Part shown: in pieces, positions 52,915 through 61,750 of the stretch
Layout of the letters: each line of letters begins with the position of its first letter
Position numbering within the stretch: the first letter of the stretch is position 1
Assembly: GCF_900083545.1 (NCBI RefSeq)
Contig: NZ_LT559262.1
Location: 1,092,397 to 1,156,396 of the forward strand
Origin: Alistipes provencensis
Lineage (GTDB): Bacteria > Bacteroidota > Bacteroidia > Bacteroidales > Rikenellaceae
Reading direction: 5' to 3'
Length of the DNA: 64,000 bases
Position numbers and translations under genes: made by a program
Notes under the pieces: generated by a model
Seen by the model: the letters and a program-made list of their open reading frames with translations, nothing else
What the model was told of the DNA's origin: nothing
The model's database searches: none

Positions 52915-54102
52915 TTATTTAATGACGTTTAACGCTTTGCCCACCTTGACGAAGGCGGCGATGCAGCGGTCGAGCTGTTCGGTGGTATGGCCTGCCGAGA
53001 CCTGCACGCGGATGCGGGCCTGTCCCTTCGGCACCACGGGATAATAGAACCCCGTGACGAAGACCCCTTCGTCCTGCAGCTTCGCGGCGAACTCCTGCGA
53101 CAGGGGGGCGTCGTAGAGCATCACGGCGCAGATGGCCGACTGGGTGGGCTTGATGTCGAAGCCTGCATCCATCATGCCGTTGCGGAAATGTTCGACATTG
53201 GCGACCAGCCGGTCGTGCAGTTCGTCGCTCTCGCCGAGCATTTTGAACAGCTCGATCCCGGCGCCGACCACGGCAGGGGGCAGCGAGTTGGAGAAGAGGT
53301 AGGGGCGCGAACGCTGGCGGAGCAGGTCGATGATCTCCTTGCGGCCCGTCGTGAAGCCGCCCACGGCGCCGCCGAAGGCCTTGCCCAGCGTACCCGTCAG
53401 GATGTCCACCTGCCCGCGCAGGTCGTAGAGTTCGGTGATGCCGCGGCCCGTCTTTCCCAGAACACCCGCCGAGTGGCACTCGTCGACCATCACCAGCGCG
53501 TCGTATTTCTCGGCCAGTGCGCAGATCTTGTCCAGCGGCGCGGCGTTGCCGTCCATCGAGAAGACCCCGTCGGTGCAGACGATGCGGAAGCGCTGGGCCT
53601 GCGCCTTCCGGAGACACTCCTCCAGTTCGCCCATGTCGGCATTGGCGTAGCGGTAGCGCACGGCCTTGCACAGACGCACGCCGTCGATGATCGAGGCGTG
53701 GTTGAGCGAATCGGAGATGATGGCGTCCTGCTCCGTCAGGAGCGGTTCGAAGACACCGCCGTTGGCGTCGAAACAGGCGGCGTAGAGGATCGTGTCCTCG
53801 GTGCCGAAATAGTCGGCAATGGCCTTTTCGAGCTCCTTGTGGATATCCTGACAGCCGCAGATGAAGCGCACGGACGACATGCCGAAGCCGCGTTCGTCCA
53901 TGGCGCGCTTGGCGGCGTCGATGAGCCGCCGGTTGTCCGACAGACCGAGGTAATTGTTGGCACAGAAATTCAGAACCTTCCGACCTGCAACCTCGATCTC
54001 GGCCCGCTGGGGCGAACAGATGACCCGTTCCCGTTTGTAAAGCCCTGCGGACTCGATTTCGGCGAGTTCATGCTGCAGGTGCTCTTTGATTTTTCCGTAC
54101 AT
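52915..54102 (-). CDS. kbl: Glycine C-acetyltransferase (2-amino-3-ketobutyrate CoA ligase)
   Basis: 395 aa PLP-dependent enzyme cleaving 2-amino-3-ketobutyrate with CoA to glycine and acetyl-CoA in threonine degradation. FCANNYLGLSDNRRLIDAAK, FICGCQDIHKELEKAIADYFGTEDTILYAACFDANGGVFEPLL, ISDSLNHASIIDGVRLCKA and the PLP-lysine segment TGTLGKAFGG match Kbl over the whole length. AONS and serine palmitoyltransferases share the fold, but the FDANGG block favours Kbl. The partner threonine dehydrogenase gene is not in the window. Upstream minus-strand -7 box at 54153-54160. Confidence 0.93.
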   Translation of the reverse strand: MYGKIKEHLQHELAEIESAGLYKRERVICSPQRAEIEVAGRKVLNFCANNYLGLSDNRRLIDAAKRAMDERGFGMSSVRFICGCQDIHKELEKAIADYFGTEDTILYAACFDANGGVFEPLLTEQDAIISDSLNHASIIDGVRLCKAVRYRYANADMGELEECLRKAQAQRFRIVCTDGVFSMDGNAAPLDKICALAEKYDALVMVDECHSAGVLGKTGRGITELYDLRGQVDILTGTLGKAFGGAVGGFTTGRKEIIDLLRQRSRPYLFSNSLPPAVVGAGIELFKMLGESDELHDRLVANVEHFRNGMMDAGFDIKPTQSAICAVMLYDAPLSQEFAAKLQDEGVFVTGFYYPVVPKGQARIRVQVSAGHTTEQLDRCIAAFVKVGKALNVIK

Positions 54103-54152
54103 ATCCCGTTATTGTTTTGATGAATTTACGAGCGTAAGGTATCGAATTGTTA

Positions 54153-54160
54153 CAAATGTA
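54153..54160 (-). promoter_or_regulatory. -7 box for kbl-lrp
   Basis: Minus-strand TACATTTG, a full consensus match, 51 bp upstream of the kbl ATG. Confidence 0.55.
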
Positions 54161-54272
54161 CGATAATTTTCCGGAAACCGCCACTTTCCGTCCGCTTTTT
54201 TCACACCCCGGGTTACGATTTGTTAGCAAGTTCCGTCCCGAAAGCATCCGCATCCGATTTCCGGGCCCGTTT

Positions 54273-54304
54273 TTTGGCCGCCGCCGAAAAAATTAATATC
54301 TTTG
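54273..54304 (+). promoter_or_regulatory. galE promoter (-33 and -7 boxes)
   Basis: TTTG (54273-54276) and TATCTTTG (54297-54304) with a 20-bp spacer, 25 bp before the galE ATG. A near-ideal Bacteroidota promoter. Confidence 0.7.
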
Positions 54305-54329
54305 CTATTCAAACAACAACCAGCAACCT

Positions 54330-55358
54330 ATGAAAAAATCGTGTGTATTGGTCAGCGGCGGTGCCGGCTACATCGGCTCGCACACCACCGTGGAACTCAT
54401 CAATGCCGGGTATGACGTCGTGATCGTCGACAACCTGTCGAACAGCGACCTGAACGCCGTCGAAGGCGTGCGCCGGATCACGGGCGTCGACATCCCCTTC
54501 GTCGAGGTCGACTGCTGCGACCGCGCGGCCTTCCGCAAGGTCTTCGAACAGTACGAATTCGACTCGGTGATCCATTTCGCGGCGTCGAAGGCCGTGGGCG
54601 AATCGGTCGCAAAGCCGCTCGAATACTACGGCAACAACCTCACGTCGTTCATGAACGTCATCGGCCTGATGCGTGAATTCGGACGCAGCAACATCGTCTT
54701 CTCGTCGTCGTGCACCGTCTACGGCGAGCCCGAGAAGCAGCCCGTGACCGAACAGACGCCCCGCAAGCCGGCCACCTCGCCCTACGGCAACACCAAGCAG
54801 ATGTGCGAGGACATCCTGCGCGACTCGATCGCCGCCTATCCCGGCATGAAGGGCATCGCCCTGCGCTATTTCAACCCCATCGGGGCCCACCCTTCGGCGC
54901 TGATCGGCGAACTGCCGCGCGGCGTGCCGCAGAACCTCGTGCCCTTCATCACGCAGACCGCCGCCGGACTGCGCGAGTGCCTCTCGATCTTCGGCGACGA
55001 CTATCCGACGCCCGACGGCTCGTGCATCCGCGACTACATCGACGTCGTGGACCTTGCCAAAGCCCATGTGGCAGCCATCGGCCGCATGATCGACGGGAAG
55101 GAGAAACAGCCCTACGAAATATTCAACATCGGCACCGGCAACGGCGTTTCGGTGCTGGAACTGGTGCACAAATTCGAGGAGGTCAACGGCGTGAAGGTCT
55201 GCCACAAGATCGCACCGCGCCGTGCGGGCGACATCATCGCCATCTGGGCCGACCCCACGCTGGCGAACACCGAACTGGGCTGGAAGGCCGAACGGACGCT
55301 CGACGAGACGCTCCGCGCCGCTTGGGCTTGGGAGAAACACCTGCGCGGCATTAAATAA
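54330..55358 (+). CDS. galE: UDP-glucose 4-epimerase
   Basis: 342 aa. NAD-binding Rossmann fold with SGGAGYIGSHTTVELI (7-22); FSSSCTVYGEPEKQP holds the catalytic Ser/Tyr region and SPYGNTKQMCEDIL the YxxxK pair. DYIDVVDLAKAHVAAI and the C-terminal IWADPTLANTELGWKAERTL are typical. It interconverts UDP-glucose and UDP-galactose, so galactose from the beta- and alpha-galactosidases here could enter the Leloir route and cell-surface glycans. A UDP-GlcNAc activity is possible in this family. Confidence 0.93.
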   Translation: MKKSCVLVSGGAGYIGSHTTVELINAGYDVVIVDNLSNSDLNAVEGVRRITGVDIPFVEVDCCDRAAFRKVFEQYEFDSVIHFAASKAVGESVAKPLEYYGNNLTSFMNVIGLMREFGRSNIVFSSSCTVYGEPEKQPVTEQTPRKPATSPYGNTKQMCEDILRDSIAAYPGMKGIALRYFNPIGAHPSALIGELPRGVPQNLVPFITQTAAGLRECLSIFGDDYPTPDGSCIRDYIDVVDLAKAHVAAIGRMIDGKEKQPYEIFNIGTGNGVSVLELVHKFEEVNGVKVCHKIAPRRAGDIIAIWADPTLANTELGWKAERTLDETLRAAWAWEKHLRGIK

Positions 55359-55382
55359 TTTTTAATTTCCAATTATTTACAC

Positions 55383-55462
55383 TACCTTTGCGCACCCAAA
55401 GCAGGCGGAAATGGGATGCGGTCCGCAGAGGCCGCATTGAGAACCGCCGAAGGTAACACACT
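55383..55462 (+). promoter_or_regulatory. L25 promoter and leader with hairpin
   Basis: TACCTTTG (55383-55390) is followed by a ~90-nt leader containing ATGCGG...CCGCAT complementarity (within about 55416-55437) before the ATG at 55482. Ribosomal protein leaders often bind their own product; this is only a structural hint. Confidence 0.45.
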
Positions 55463-55481
55463 TAAAAACAAACAAATCATT

Positions 55482-56057
55482 ATGAAAACCATTTCGGTAA
55501 AGGCTGTAAAGCGCAACGATTTCGGCAAGAAAGCAGCCAAGGCTGTACGCCGCGAAGGCATGGTACCCTGCGTACTGTGCGGCAACGGTGACACGGAGAC
55601 CTTCTCGGTCGATCCCCGCGAGATCAAACCCCTGATCTACACCCCCAACTCCTACATCGTAGAGTTCGACATCGAAGGCAAGAAAGAGCTGGCCGTACTG
55701 CGCGAGGCCCAGTTCCACCCCATCCGCGAGGAGATTCTCCATCTGGATTTCTTCCGCGTCGCCGACGGCAAGCCCGTGTCGATCGCCATTCCGGTACGCC
55801 TGACGGGTACCGCCGAGGGTGTGAAGGTCGGCGGTAAGCTGGCCCTGTCGGCCCGCAAGCTGGTCGTCAGCGCTCTGGTCGAGAACCTGCCCGACGAGAT
55901 CGTCGTAGACGTGACCGAGCTGGGTGTCGGCAAGACCATCTTCGTCGGCGACCTCAATATCGAGAACCTGAAGTTCGTGACCCCGGCAACGACCGCCGTC
56001 TGCGCCGTCCGCGTGACCCGCGCATCGCGTGGCGCCGCCGATGCCGCCGCGAAATAA
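55482..56057 (+). CDS. rplY: 50S ribosomal protein L25 (CTC/TL5 long form)
   Basis: 191 aa, start ATG at 55482. The N-terminal L25 5S-rRNA-binding domain (about 1-95; [41 protein letters not shown]) is followed by the beta-rich C-terminal TL5/CTC domain (about 100-180; [39 protein letters not shown]). A short Ala/Arg-rich tail follows. It binds 5S rRNA in the 50S subunit. It is followed 8 bp later by pth; the L25-pth pairing is common in bacteria. Confidence 0.95.
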   Translation: MKTISVKAVKRNDFGKKAAKAVRREGMVPCVLCGNGDTETFSVDPREIKPLIYTPNSYIVEFDIEGKKELAVLREAQFHPIREEILHLDFFRVADGKPVSIAIPVRLTGTAEGVKVGGKLALSARKLVVSALVENLPDEIVVDVTELGVGKTIFVGDLNIENLKFVTPATTAVCAVRVTRASRGAADAAAK

Positions 56058-56065
56058 GCCGGAGT

Positions 56066-56629
56066 ATGAAATACCTCATTGTTGGGCTCGGGAACATCGG
56101 CGCCGAGTACGCCGGAACCCGTCACAACATCGGTTTCAACGTGTTGGACGCCCTTGCAGAGGCGTCCAACACTGCTTTTACGACGGCCCGTTACGGCGAC
56201 ATCGCCGAAGCGAAATACAAAGGCCGGACGCTGGTGTTGCTGAAACCCTCGACCTACATGAACCTCTCGGGCAAAGCCGTCCGCTACTGGATGGAGGCCG
56301 AGAAGATTCCGCTGGAGAACCTGCTGGTCGTCTCGGACGACATCGCGCTGCCGTTCGGCACGCTGCGCCTGCGCCCGAAAGGGAGCGCCGGGGGTCACAA
56401 CGGCCTGAAGAACATCTCCGAACTGCTCGGCACGGAGGAGTATGCCCGGATGCGCTTCGGCGTGGGCGGCGATTTCCCCCGGGGCCATCAGGTGGAATAC
56501 GTGCTCGGGGAGTGGAACGACGAGGAGCGGGCGGCCCTGCCCGACCGGCTCAAGGTTTTCGTCGATGCCATCCGGTCGTTCGCAACCGTCGGAACGGCGA
56601 TGACGATGAACTTTTTCAACAAGAAATAA
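56066..56629 (+). CDS. pth: Peptidyl-tRNA hydrolase
   Basis: 187 aa. The opening [28 protein letters not shown] holds the conserved Asn and catalytic His (TRHNIGF). [17 protein letters not shown] (Asn-containing loop) and [30 protein letters not shown] carry the remaining active-site Asp and Asn. It recycles tRNA from prematurely released peptidyl-tRNA. It is last in the L25-pth unit and is followed at once by a terminator. Confidence 0.95.
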   Translation: MKYLIVGLGNIGAEYAGTRHNIGFNVLDALAEASNTAFTTARYGDIAEAKYKGRTLVLLKPSTYMNLSGKAVRYWMEAEKIPLENLLVVSDDIALPFGTLRLRPKGSAGGHNGLKNISELLGTEEYARMRFGVGGDFPRGHQVEYVLGEWNDEERAALPDRLKVFVDAIRSFATVGTAMTMNFFNKK

Positions 56630-56630
56630 G

Positions 56631-56656
56631 AAAGCGGCTTTCGGGCCGCTTTTTTG
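56631..56656 (+). terminator. Rho-independent terminator after pth
   Basis: AAAGCGGC (56631-56638) pairs with GCCGCTTT (56645-56652) and is followed by a T-run; 8-bp stem with TTTCGG loop. Confidence 0.85.
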
Positions 56657-56666
56657 CCACATAACG

Positions 56667-57011
56667 CCCCTCGGGCGGTTGTTGTTTTCTGCTTGTTCAG
56701 GGCCCGCCAAAAGCCTCAGATGTCAGGATTCGGCGCCGCCCTTTTTCTATTTCCCCCGGTTCAGCCCTGCTGCGGAGACTACGCAACCGAATCTTTTTTT
56801 TGCATTGTCCGGCTTTTTCGCTACCTTTACTGCGTAAAGCCCCGACTTTATTGCGTTCTTGACATATTTCCATTGTATCGCATCCTAAAATTTTGGCGAA
56901 TTTTATGCAACGAAGATACAGTACCACCCCGAGGGGTGTGTGCTGTTTTCTTGTCGTTGCGGGCCCGCCAAAAGCCTTAGGATGCAGGATTCGGCGCCGC
57001 CTCTCTTTTTT
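56667..57011. repeat. Imperfect 85-bp direct duplication
   Basis: 56667-56751 and 56927-57011 share GGGCCCGCCAAAAGCCT and AGGATTCGGCGCCGCC blocks in the same order, each copy opening with a GC-rich hairpin (CGCCC/GGGCG; CACCCC/GGGGTG). The ~175 bp between them is AT-rich and carries a promoter-like pair. No gene is credible here. Confidence 0.7.
56799..56829 (+). promoter_or_regulatory. Promoter-like pair in the gene-free region
   Basis: TTTG (56799-56802) and TACCTTTA (56822-56829) with a 19-bp spacer; a -33/-7 match apart from the final base. No ORF follows; a ~100-nt RNA ending at the CACCCC/GGGGTG hairpin (56925-56938) would fit. Confidence 0.35.
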
Positions 57012-57115
57012 GCGTCCTGCCGGATTCCGCTGAATAAAGAGCCCGGCAGGTTGCCTTCTTTTTCCCTTCCGAATTCTTCAGGAAAAAGACAGGGTTGCGC
57101 TCCTGCCGGGGCTCT

Positions 57116-57382
57116 CCCGGCTAAGAGCCGGGTTCTATGGGCGATGCAAACTGCCAGAGCTTCGAAACCAGCCCTGCGCCCCCGGCTAAGAGCCGGGTTC
57201 TATGGGCGACGCAAGCTGCCAGAGCTTCGGAACCAGCCCTGCGCCCCCGGCTAAGAGCCGGGTTCTATGGGCGACGCAAGCTGCCAGAGCTTCGAAACCA
57301 GTTCTGCGCCCCCGGCTAAGAGCCGGGCTCTATGGGCGACGCAAGCTGCCAGAGCTTCGAAACCAGTTCTGCGCCCCCGGCT
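57116..57382. repeat. 65-bp tandem repeat array with TAAGA hairpins
   Basis: Four units start at 57116, 57181, 57246 and 57311, with a partial fifth at 57376, an exact 65-bp period with only a few base changes per unit. Each starts with CCCGGC-TAAGA-GCCGGG, then ...GCCAGAGCTTCGAAACCAG. The loop equals that of the intergenic repeats at 12390-12406 and 15907-15923. The array ends 7 bp before the stop codon of the leftward S4-domain gene. Confidence 0.85.
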
Positions 57383-57388
57383 CAAACA

Positions 57389-57784
57389 TCACTCCTCCTC
57401 GTCATAGTAAATCTCCTCCATCAGCCCGTCCAGCTCGCGGCGTTCCTTCTTGGTGGGACGGCCCGTGCCGCGGTCGCGGAAGACGAAGATCGTTTCGCGG
57501 GGCACGTTGAGCTTGTCCAGCTCCTCCTGCGGCGTGATGTTGAGGCAGTAGGCCGGGACGTTCTTGGCCGGCTGGCGGCTCGACACCAGGTCGAGCACCT
57601 TGTAGGAGTAGGTTACGGCCTGCTTGCGCACGGCGATCACGTCGCCGATCTTCACCTCGCGCGAGGGCTTGGCATAGCCGCCGTTGACCGTCACCTTATT
57701 GTTACGGACAGCGTCGGCAGCATCGCTGCGGGTCTTGAACACCCGCACCGCCCAAAGGTATTTATCCAATCGAATCTCTTCCAT
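57389..57784 (-). CDS. S4-domain RNA-binding protein (Hsp15/HslR-like)
   Basis: 131 aa, start ATG at 57784. The S4 domain spans about 3-65 (IRLDKYLWAVRVFKTRSDAADAVRNNKVTVNGG), followed by KPSREVKIGDVIAV. In E. coli Hsp15 this binds the 50S-nascent-chain complex during ribosome rescue. The C-terminal part (PRETIFVFRDRGTGRPTKKERRELD) is basic with a terminal acidic tail EEIYYDEEE. It starts 2 bp after ftsW and so joins the wall operon, where murG would normally follow. The 65-bp array lies immediately downstream. Confidence 0.85.
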   Translation of the reverse strand: MEEIRLDKYLWAVRVFKTRSDAADAVRNNKVTVNGGYAKPSREVKIGDVIAVRKQAVTYSYKVLDLVSSRQPAKNVPAYCLNITPQEELDKLNVPRETIFVFRDRGTGRPTKKERRELDGLMEEIYYDEEE

Positions 57785-57786
57785 AA

Positions 57787-59130
57787 CTATTTTTCGTACA
57801 ATGTTTCGCTTTTCGGCCGGTCGTGCGACTGCTCGTCGTTCTGGCGGCTGACGCTCAGGATCATCCCGAAGGCGATCATCGTGAAGAGCATCGACGATCC
57901 GCCGCGCGAAATCAGCGGCAGGGTCTGCCCCGTCTCGGGAATCAGGTTCACCGTGACCATGATGTGCAGCAGCGCCTGACACGTTATCAGCAGCGCCAGC
58001 CCCAGCACCAGCAACCCCGGAAAGGCCGTTCCGCAGCGGCGGAATATCTCGATTCCCCGGAAGAAGACCCACAGGTAGAGCATCAGCAGCACGACTGCCA
58101 GAATGATGCCGTACTCTTCGACGAAGAAGGCATAGGCATAGTCGCTCTCGGGGTGAATCATCTCCACGCGCATGGCGCTCTGCCCGGCGCCCTCGCCCAG
58201 AATGCCGCCGTTGTGAATGGCGATCATCGAACGTTCGGTGTCGGAGAGGTGCTCGATGGGCTTTTCGGTCTGCGACTTGGTCCAGAGGTGAATCCACGTC
58301 GAAACGCGCCCTTCGGCCGTCTCGCTGCGCCCGAGGTTGAGCGTCATGATGACGACAATGGCCGCGACACCCCATCCCACGAGTTTCATCAGTTCGCCGA
58401 AGCGCACACGCCCGATGAGCATCATCACCCACGACGCCAGACACACCAGCACCGCCGACGACGTGTGCGCCGGGAAAATCACCATGGCCGAAACGACCAC
58501 CGGCATCAGAATCGGCCATGTGCCCTCGCGCCAGATTTTCCGCTGGGCGGGCGACGAGCGCCACGTCCAGAATTTCCACGTCGGCACGATGCGTATCTTG
58601 TCGATCTTCGACTGCCGCCCGGCCAGTTGCTGGGCCAGAAAGAGCACTGTGGCGACTTTCAGCGCCTCGGAGGGCTGGAACTGGAAAGGCCCCAGCGGAA
58701 TCCAGCGGGCCGCGCCGTTGGTCGTGGCGCCGATGAAATAGACGGCGACGGTGAGCACCACCGAGAGGAAATAGGCAGGACGGGCCAAGAGGTTGTAGAT
58801 ACGGCAGTTGATCCGCTGCACGACGAACATGACGAGGAGGCTGACGACCAGCAGGATCAATTGCTGGCGCAGGAAATGCGCCGTCGTGCGGGCCGTATGG
58901 GCGTCGTAGGCCATCTTGGCCGTCGAGGAGTAGACCACCAGCACCGAGATCACCGCCAGCGCGACGAGAATGATCCACAGCACCCGGTCGCCCGTAAAGA
59001 CGCGGAATTTGTGCCCTTCGTCCGTCTCCGGGACATCGGCTGCCCTGTCTGCGGCGCACGCCCCGTCCGCGGGCACGCTCCGGCGGCCGCGCCGCATCCG
59101 TTCTTCGTTCGTACTCTCGTCCCGGTACAT
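57787..59130 (-). CDS. ftsW: Septal peptidoglycan polymerase FtsW (SEDS)
   Basis: 447 aa with an Arg-rich N-terminal tail (about 1-40) and ten helices. Family marks: ISVLVVYSSTAKMAY, ARWIPLGPFQFQPSEALKVA (the SEDS PLGPFxFQPSE block), AIHNGGILGEGAGQSAMR, ESDYAYAFFVEEYGII, and NLIPETGQTLPLISRGGSSML. It polymerises septal glycan with the FtsI transpeptidase. Gaps to murD and the S4 gene are 4 and 2 bp, so it is coexpressed. RodA would be the alternative; the mur context favours FtsW. Confidence 0.93.
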   Translation of the reverse strand: MYRDESTNEERMRRGRRSVPADGACAADRAADVPETDEGHKFRVFTGDRVLWIILVALAVISVLVVYSSTAKMAYDAHTARTTAHFLRQQLILLVVSLLVMFVVQRINCRIYNLLARPAYFLSVVLTVAVYFIGATTNGAARWIPLGPFQFQPSEALKVATVLFLAQQLAGRQSKIDKIRIVPTWKFWTWRSSPAQRKIWREGTWPILMPVVVSAMVIFPAHTSSAVLVCLASWVMMLIGRVRFGELMKLVGWGVAAIVVIMTLNLGRSETAEGRVSTWIHLWTKSQTEKPIEHLSDTERSMIAIHNGGILGEGAGQSAMRVEMIHPESDYAYAFFVEEYGIILAVVLLMLYLWVFFRGIEIFRRCGTAFPGLLVLGLALLITCQALLHIMVTVNLIPETGQTLPLISRGGSSMLFTMIAFGMILSVSRQNDEQSHDRPKSETLYEK

Positions 59131-59134
59131 CGTC

Positions 59135-60484
59135 CTATCCCTTTTCCGTTACCCAGTTCTTGAACAGTTCGCCGCGGTTCTCGTAGTTTTTGAACAGGTC
59201 GAAGCTCGCGCAGGCGGGCGACAGCAGCACCGCGTCGCCGGGGCGCGCCGCGGCCTTCGCGGCCTTCATGGCGGCCTCGAGCGAATCGGTCGAAACCACC
59301 TCGGGAACCACTCCGGTGAACTCCTTCACCAGCTTGGCGTTGTCCAGCCCCATGCAGACCAGCGTATGCACCTTGGCGCGGGCGAACGCCTTCAGCGGCT
59401 CGTAGTCGTTGCCCTTGTCCGTGCCGCCGGCGATCCACACCACGGGGCGCGTCATGCTCTCCAGCGCATAGTAGACCGAATCGACGTTGGTGGCCTTCGA
59501 GTCGTTGATCCACAGCACGCCGCCCTTCTCGGCCACGGGTTCGAGCCGGTGCTCGACGGGAGCGAAATCGTAGAGCGACTTGCGGATCTTCGCCGGGGCG
59601 ACGCCCGCCGCGAGGGTCGCCAAAGCCGCCGCCATAGCGTTGTAGGCATTGTGAAGCCCCTTGATTTGCAACTTTGCGGTGTCGATCTCCACCGACGCCT
59701 TGCCGGCCGTCGCCGTGAATTTCCCGTCGCACAGGAACGCATCGCCCGCGCCGCTCGCCACAGCCGCATGGGCCATGAACGGCAGCTGGCGCATCCGGAA
59801 ATCGTACTTCGGCAACTGTTCGCGGATCACCTCGTCGTCGCCCGAATAGACGAACCAGTCGCGCGAGGTCATGTTCTGCGTGATGCGCATTTTCGAGTCG
59901 ACATAATTCTGGAAACAGTGGTCGTAGCGGTCCAAGTGGTCGGGCGTGATGTTCATCAGCACCCCGATATGCGCCCGGAACTTATACATGCCGTCCAACT
60001 GGAACGAACTCAGCTCCAGCACATACCAGTCGTACGACCCCGTAGCGACCGAGTAGGCGAAGCTCTCGCCGATGTTGCCGCCGAGGGCGACGTTCATCCC
60101 CGCGTCGCGCATGATCTTGTAGATGAGCGACGTGGTGGTGGTCTTGCCGTTCGAACCCGTGATGCAGATGCACCGGGCCTTGCCCATGTAGCGGCCCGCG
60201 AACTCCATCTCGGAGATCACCGGAATGCCCGCCGCGCGGATTTTGCACACGATGGGCGCCGTGTCGGGGATGCCGGGGGATTTCACGACCTCCGTGGCCG
60301 CGAGGATACGCTCCTCGCTGTGGCCGCCCTCCTCGTAGGGAACCTCCCATTCGTCCAGTTTGGCCTTGTAGCGGTCGGCGATGCGTCCCGCGTCGGAGAG
60401 AAAGACCCCGAACCCCTTCTTTTTGGCGAGGATCGCGGAACCGTAGCCGCTGATGCCGCCGCCCAATACGACGATCTGTTTCAT
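59135..60484 (-). CDS. murD: UDP-N-acetylmuramoylalanine-D-glutamate ligase
   Basis: 449 aa. Adds D-Glu to UDP-MurNAc-L-Ala. Rossmann opening VVLGGGISGYGSAILA, ATP loop ITGSNGKTTTTSLI (about 115-128), central MNITPDHLDRYDHCFQNY and the C-terminal domain LWINDSKATNVDSVYYALE and LSPACASFDLFKNYENRGELF, a MurD signature. Complete and uninterrupted, with a 1-bp gap from mraY. Confidence 0.95.
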   Translation of the reverse strand: MKQIVVLGGGISGYGSAILAKKKGFGVFLSDAGRIADRYKAKLDEWEVPYEEGGHSEERILAATEVVKSPGIPDTAPIVCKIRAAGIPVISEMEFAGRYMGKARCICITGSNGKTTTTSLIYKIMRDAGMNVALGGNIGESFAYSVATGSYDWYVLELSSFQLDGMYKFRAHIGVLMNITPDHLDRYDHCFQNYVDSKMRITQNMTSRDWFVYSGDDEVIREQLPKYDFRMRQLPFMAHAAVASGAGDAFLCDGKFTATAGKASVEIDTAKLQIKGLHNAYNAMAAALATLAAGVAPAKIRKSLYDFAPVEHRLEPVAEKGGVLWINDSKATNVDSVYYALESMTRPVVWIAGGTDKGNDYEPLKAFARAKVHTLVCMGLDNAKLVKEFTGVVPEVVSTDSLEAAMKAAKAAARPGDAVLLSPACASFDLFKNYENRGELFKNWVTEKG

Positions 60485-60485
60485 A

Positions 60486-61730
60486 TTATCTGATCTTCAA
60501 CGTTACCAACGTAATGGCCGCCAGCAGCAGCGAAATGATCCAGAAGCGGAGGACGATCTTGGTCTCGAAAATCCCCTTTTTCTGGTAGTGGTGGTGGATC
60601 GGCGACATCAGCAGGATGCGCCTCCCCTCGCCGTAGCGGCGTTTGGTGTATTTAAAGTAGCTGACCTGCATCATCACCGAGAAGCTCTCGACGAGGAAGA
60701 CGCCGCACAGCAGCGGCAGCAGCAGCTCCTTGCGGATGCAGAGCGCAAAGACGGCGATGATGCCGCCGATGGCCAGCGACCCGGTGTCGCCCATGAATAT
60801 CTGCGCCGGGAAGGAGTTGTACCACAGGAATCCCACCAGCGCACCCACCAGCGCCGCGGCGAAGACCACCAGCTCGCCGCTGTCGGGGATGTACATGATG
60901 TTAAGGTAGTCGGCATAGACGATATGGCCCGAAAGGTAGGCCAGCGCCCCCAGCACCGCGACGATCGGCACCGAGACGCCCGTCGCCAGTCCGTCGAGGC
61001 CGTCGGTGAGGTTGGCCCCGTTCGACACGGCCGTCACCACGAAAATCGCCACCAGCACATACAGCAGCCATGTGGCGGTGTCGTTGCCGCCCGTCAGCCA
61101 GCCGTAGTCGAACTCGTTGTTCTTGACGAAAGGAATGGTCGTCTGCGTGGTCTTGAGGCTCTCGGAGCTGAGCACCACGTTGCGCTGCACGCTCCCGACC
61201 ACTGTGCCGTCGGCATCCATGTAGACCGTCTGCACGGGCTGGGTGACCTTCTCGCGGACGACGATGTCGGACGACACGCACATCGTCGTGCCGACGATGA
61301 TGCCGAGACCCACCTGCCCCACGATCTTGAAACGGCCCTTCAACCCCTCTTTCCGGTGGCGGAAGACCTTGATGTAGTCGTCCAGACCGCCGATGAGCCC
61401 CAGCCAGACGGTCGAAACCAGCATCAACTGGACGTAGACGTTGTTCAGGTTGCCGACGAGCAGCATCGGGACCAGTATGGCGATGAGGATGATGACGCCG
61501 CCCATCGTGGGGGTGCCCTTCTTTTGCAGTTGGCCCTGAAGCCCGAGGTCGCGGATGTCCTCGCCGATCTGCTTGCGGCGCAGGAAGTCGATGATCCGGC
61601 GGCCGAAGATGATGACGATCAGCAGCGACAGGATGATGGCCGCCGCGGCACGGAACGAGAGATACTGGAACATACCCGAACCGGGCAGGTTATAGGCTTC
61701 GTCCAGATACTTGAAAAGATGGTAGAGCAT
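60486..61730 (-). CDS. mraY: Phospho-N-acetylmuramoyl-pentapeptide transferase
   Basis: 414 aa with ten helices. It makes lipid I at the inner membrane. Landmarks: [34 protein letters not shown] (catalytic DD), [23 protein letters not shown] and the [19 protein letters not shown] carbohydrate loop. The long loop after helix 5 carries an insertion (about 150-200; [23 protein letters not shown]), common in the phylum. 20-bp gap from murE. Confidence 0.96.
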   Translation of the reverse strand: MLYHLFKYLDEAYNLPGSGMFQYLSFRAAAAIILSLLIVIIFGRRIIDFLRRKQIGEDIRDLGLQGQLQKKGTPTMGGVIILIAILVPMLLVGNLNNVYVQLMLVSTVWLGLIGGLDDYIKVFRHRKEGLKGRFKIVGQVGLGIIVGTTMCVSSDIVVREKVTQPVQTVYMDADGTVVGSVQRNVVLSSESLKTTQTTIPFVKNNEFDYGWLTGGNDTATWLLYVLVAIFVVTAVSNGANLTDGLDGLATGVSVPIVAVLGALAYLSGHIVYADYLNIMYIPDSGELVVFAAALVGALVGFLWYNSFPAQIFMGDTGSLAIGGIIAVFALCIRKELLLPLLCGVFLVESFSVMMQVSYFKYTKRRYGEGRRILLMSPIHHHYQKKGIFETKIVLRFWIISLLLAAITLVTLKIR

Positions 61731-61750
61731 GTCTTATTTTCGCTTGTTTT

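Noticed and set aside
56654..56980. 108-aa rightward ORF after pth
   Set aside because: It is created by the duplicated block (RARQKP appears twice), contains no family pattern, and starts inside the pth terminator.
57116..57382. CRISPR-like array
   Set aside because: The whole 65-bp unit is repeated; there are no unique spacers and no cas genes.
57137..57510. Overlapping ORFs reading through the 65-bp repeats on the plus strand
   Set aside because: The period is not a multiple of three, so each copy shifts the frame. There is no start signal or homology, and the frames end inside the S4-domain gene.
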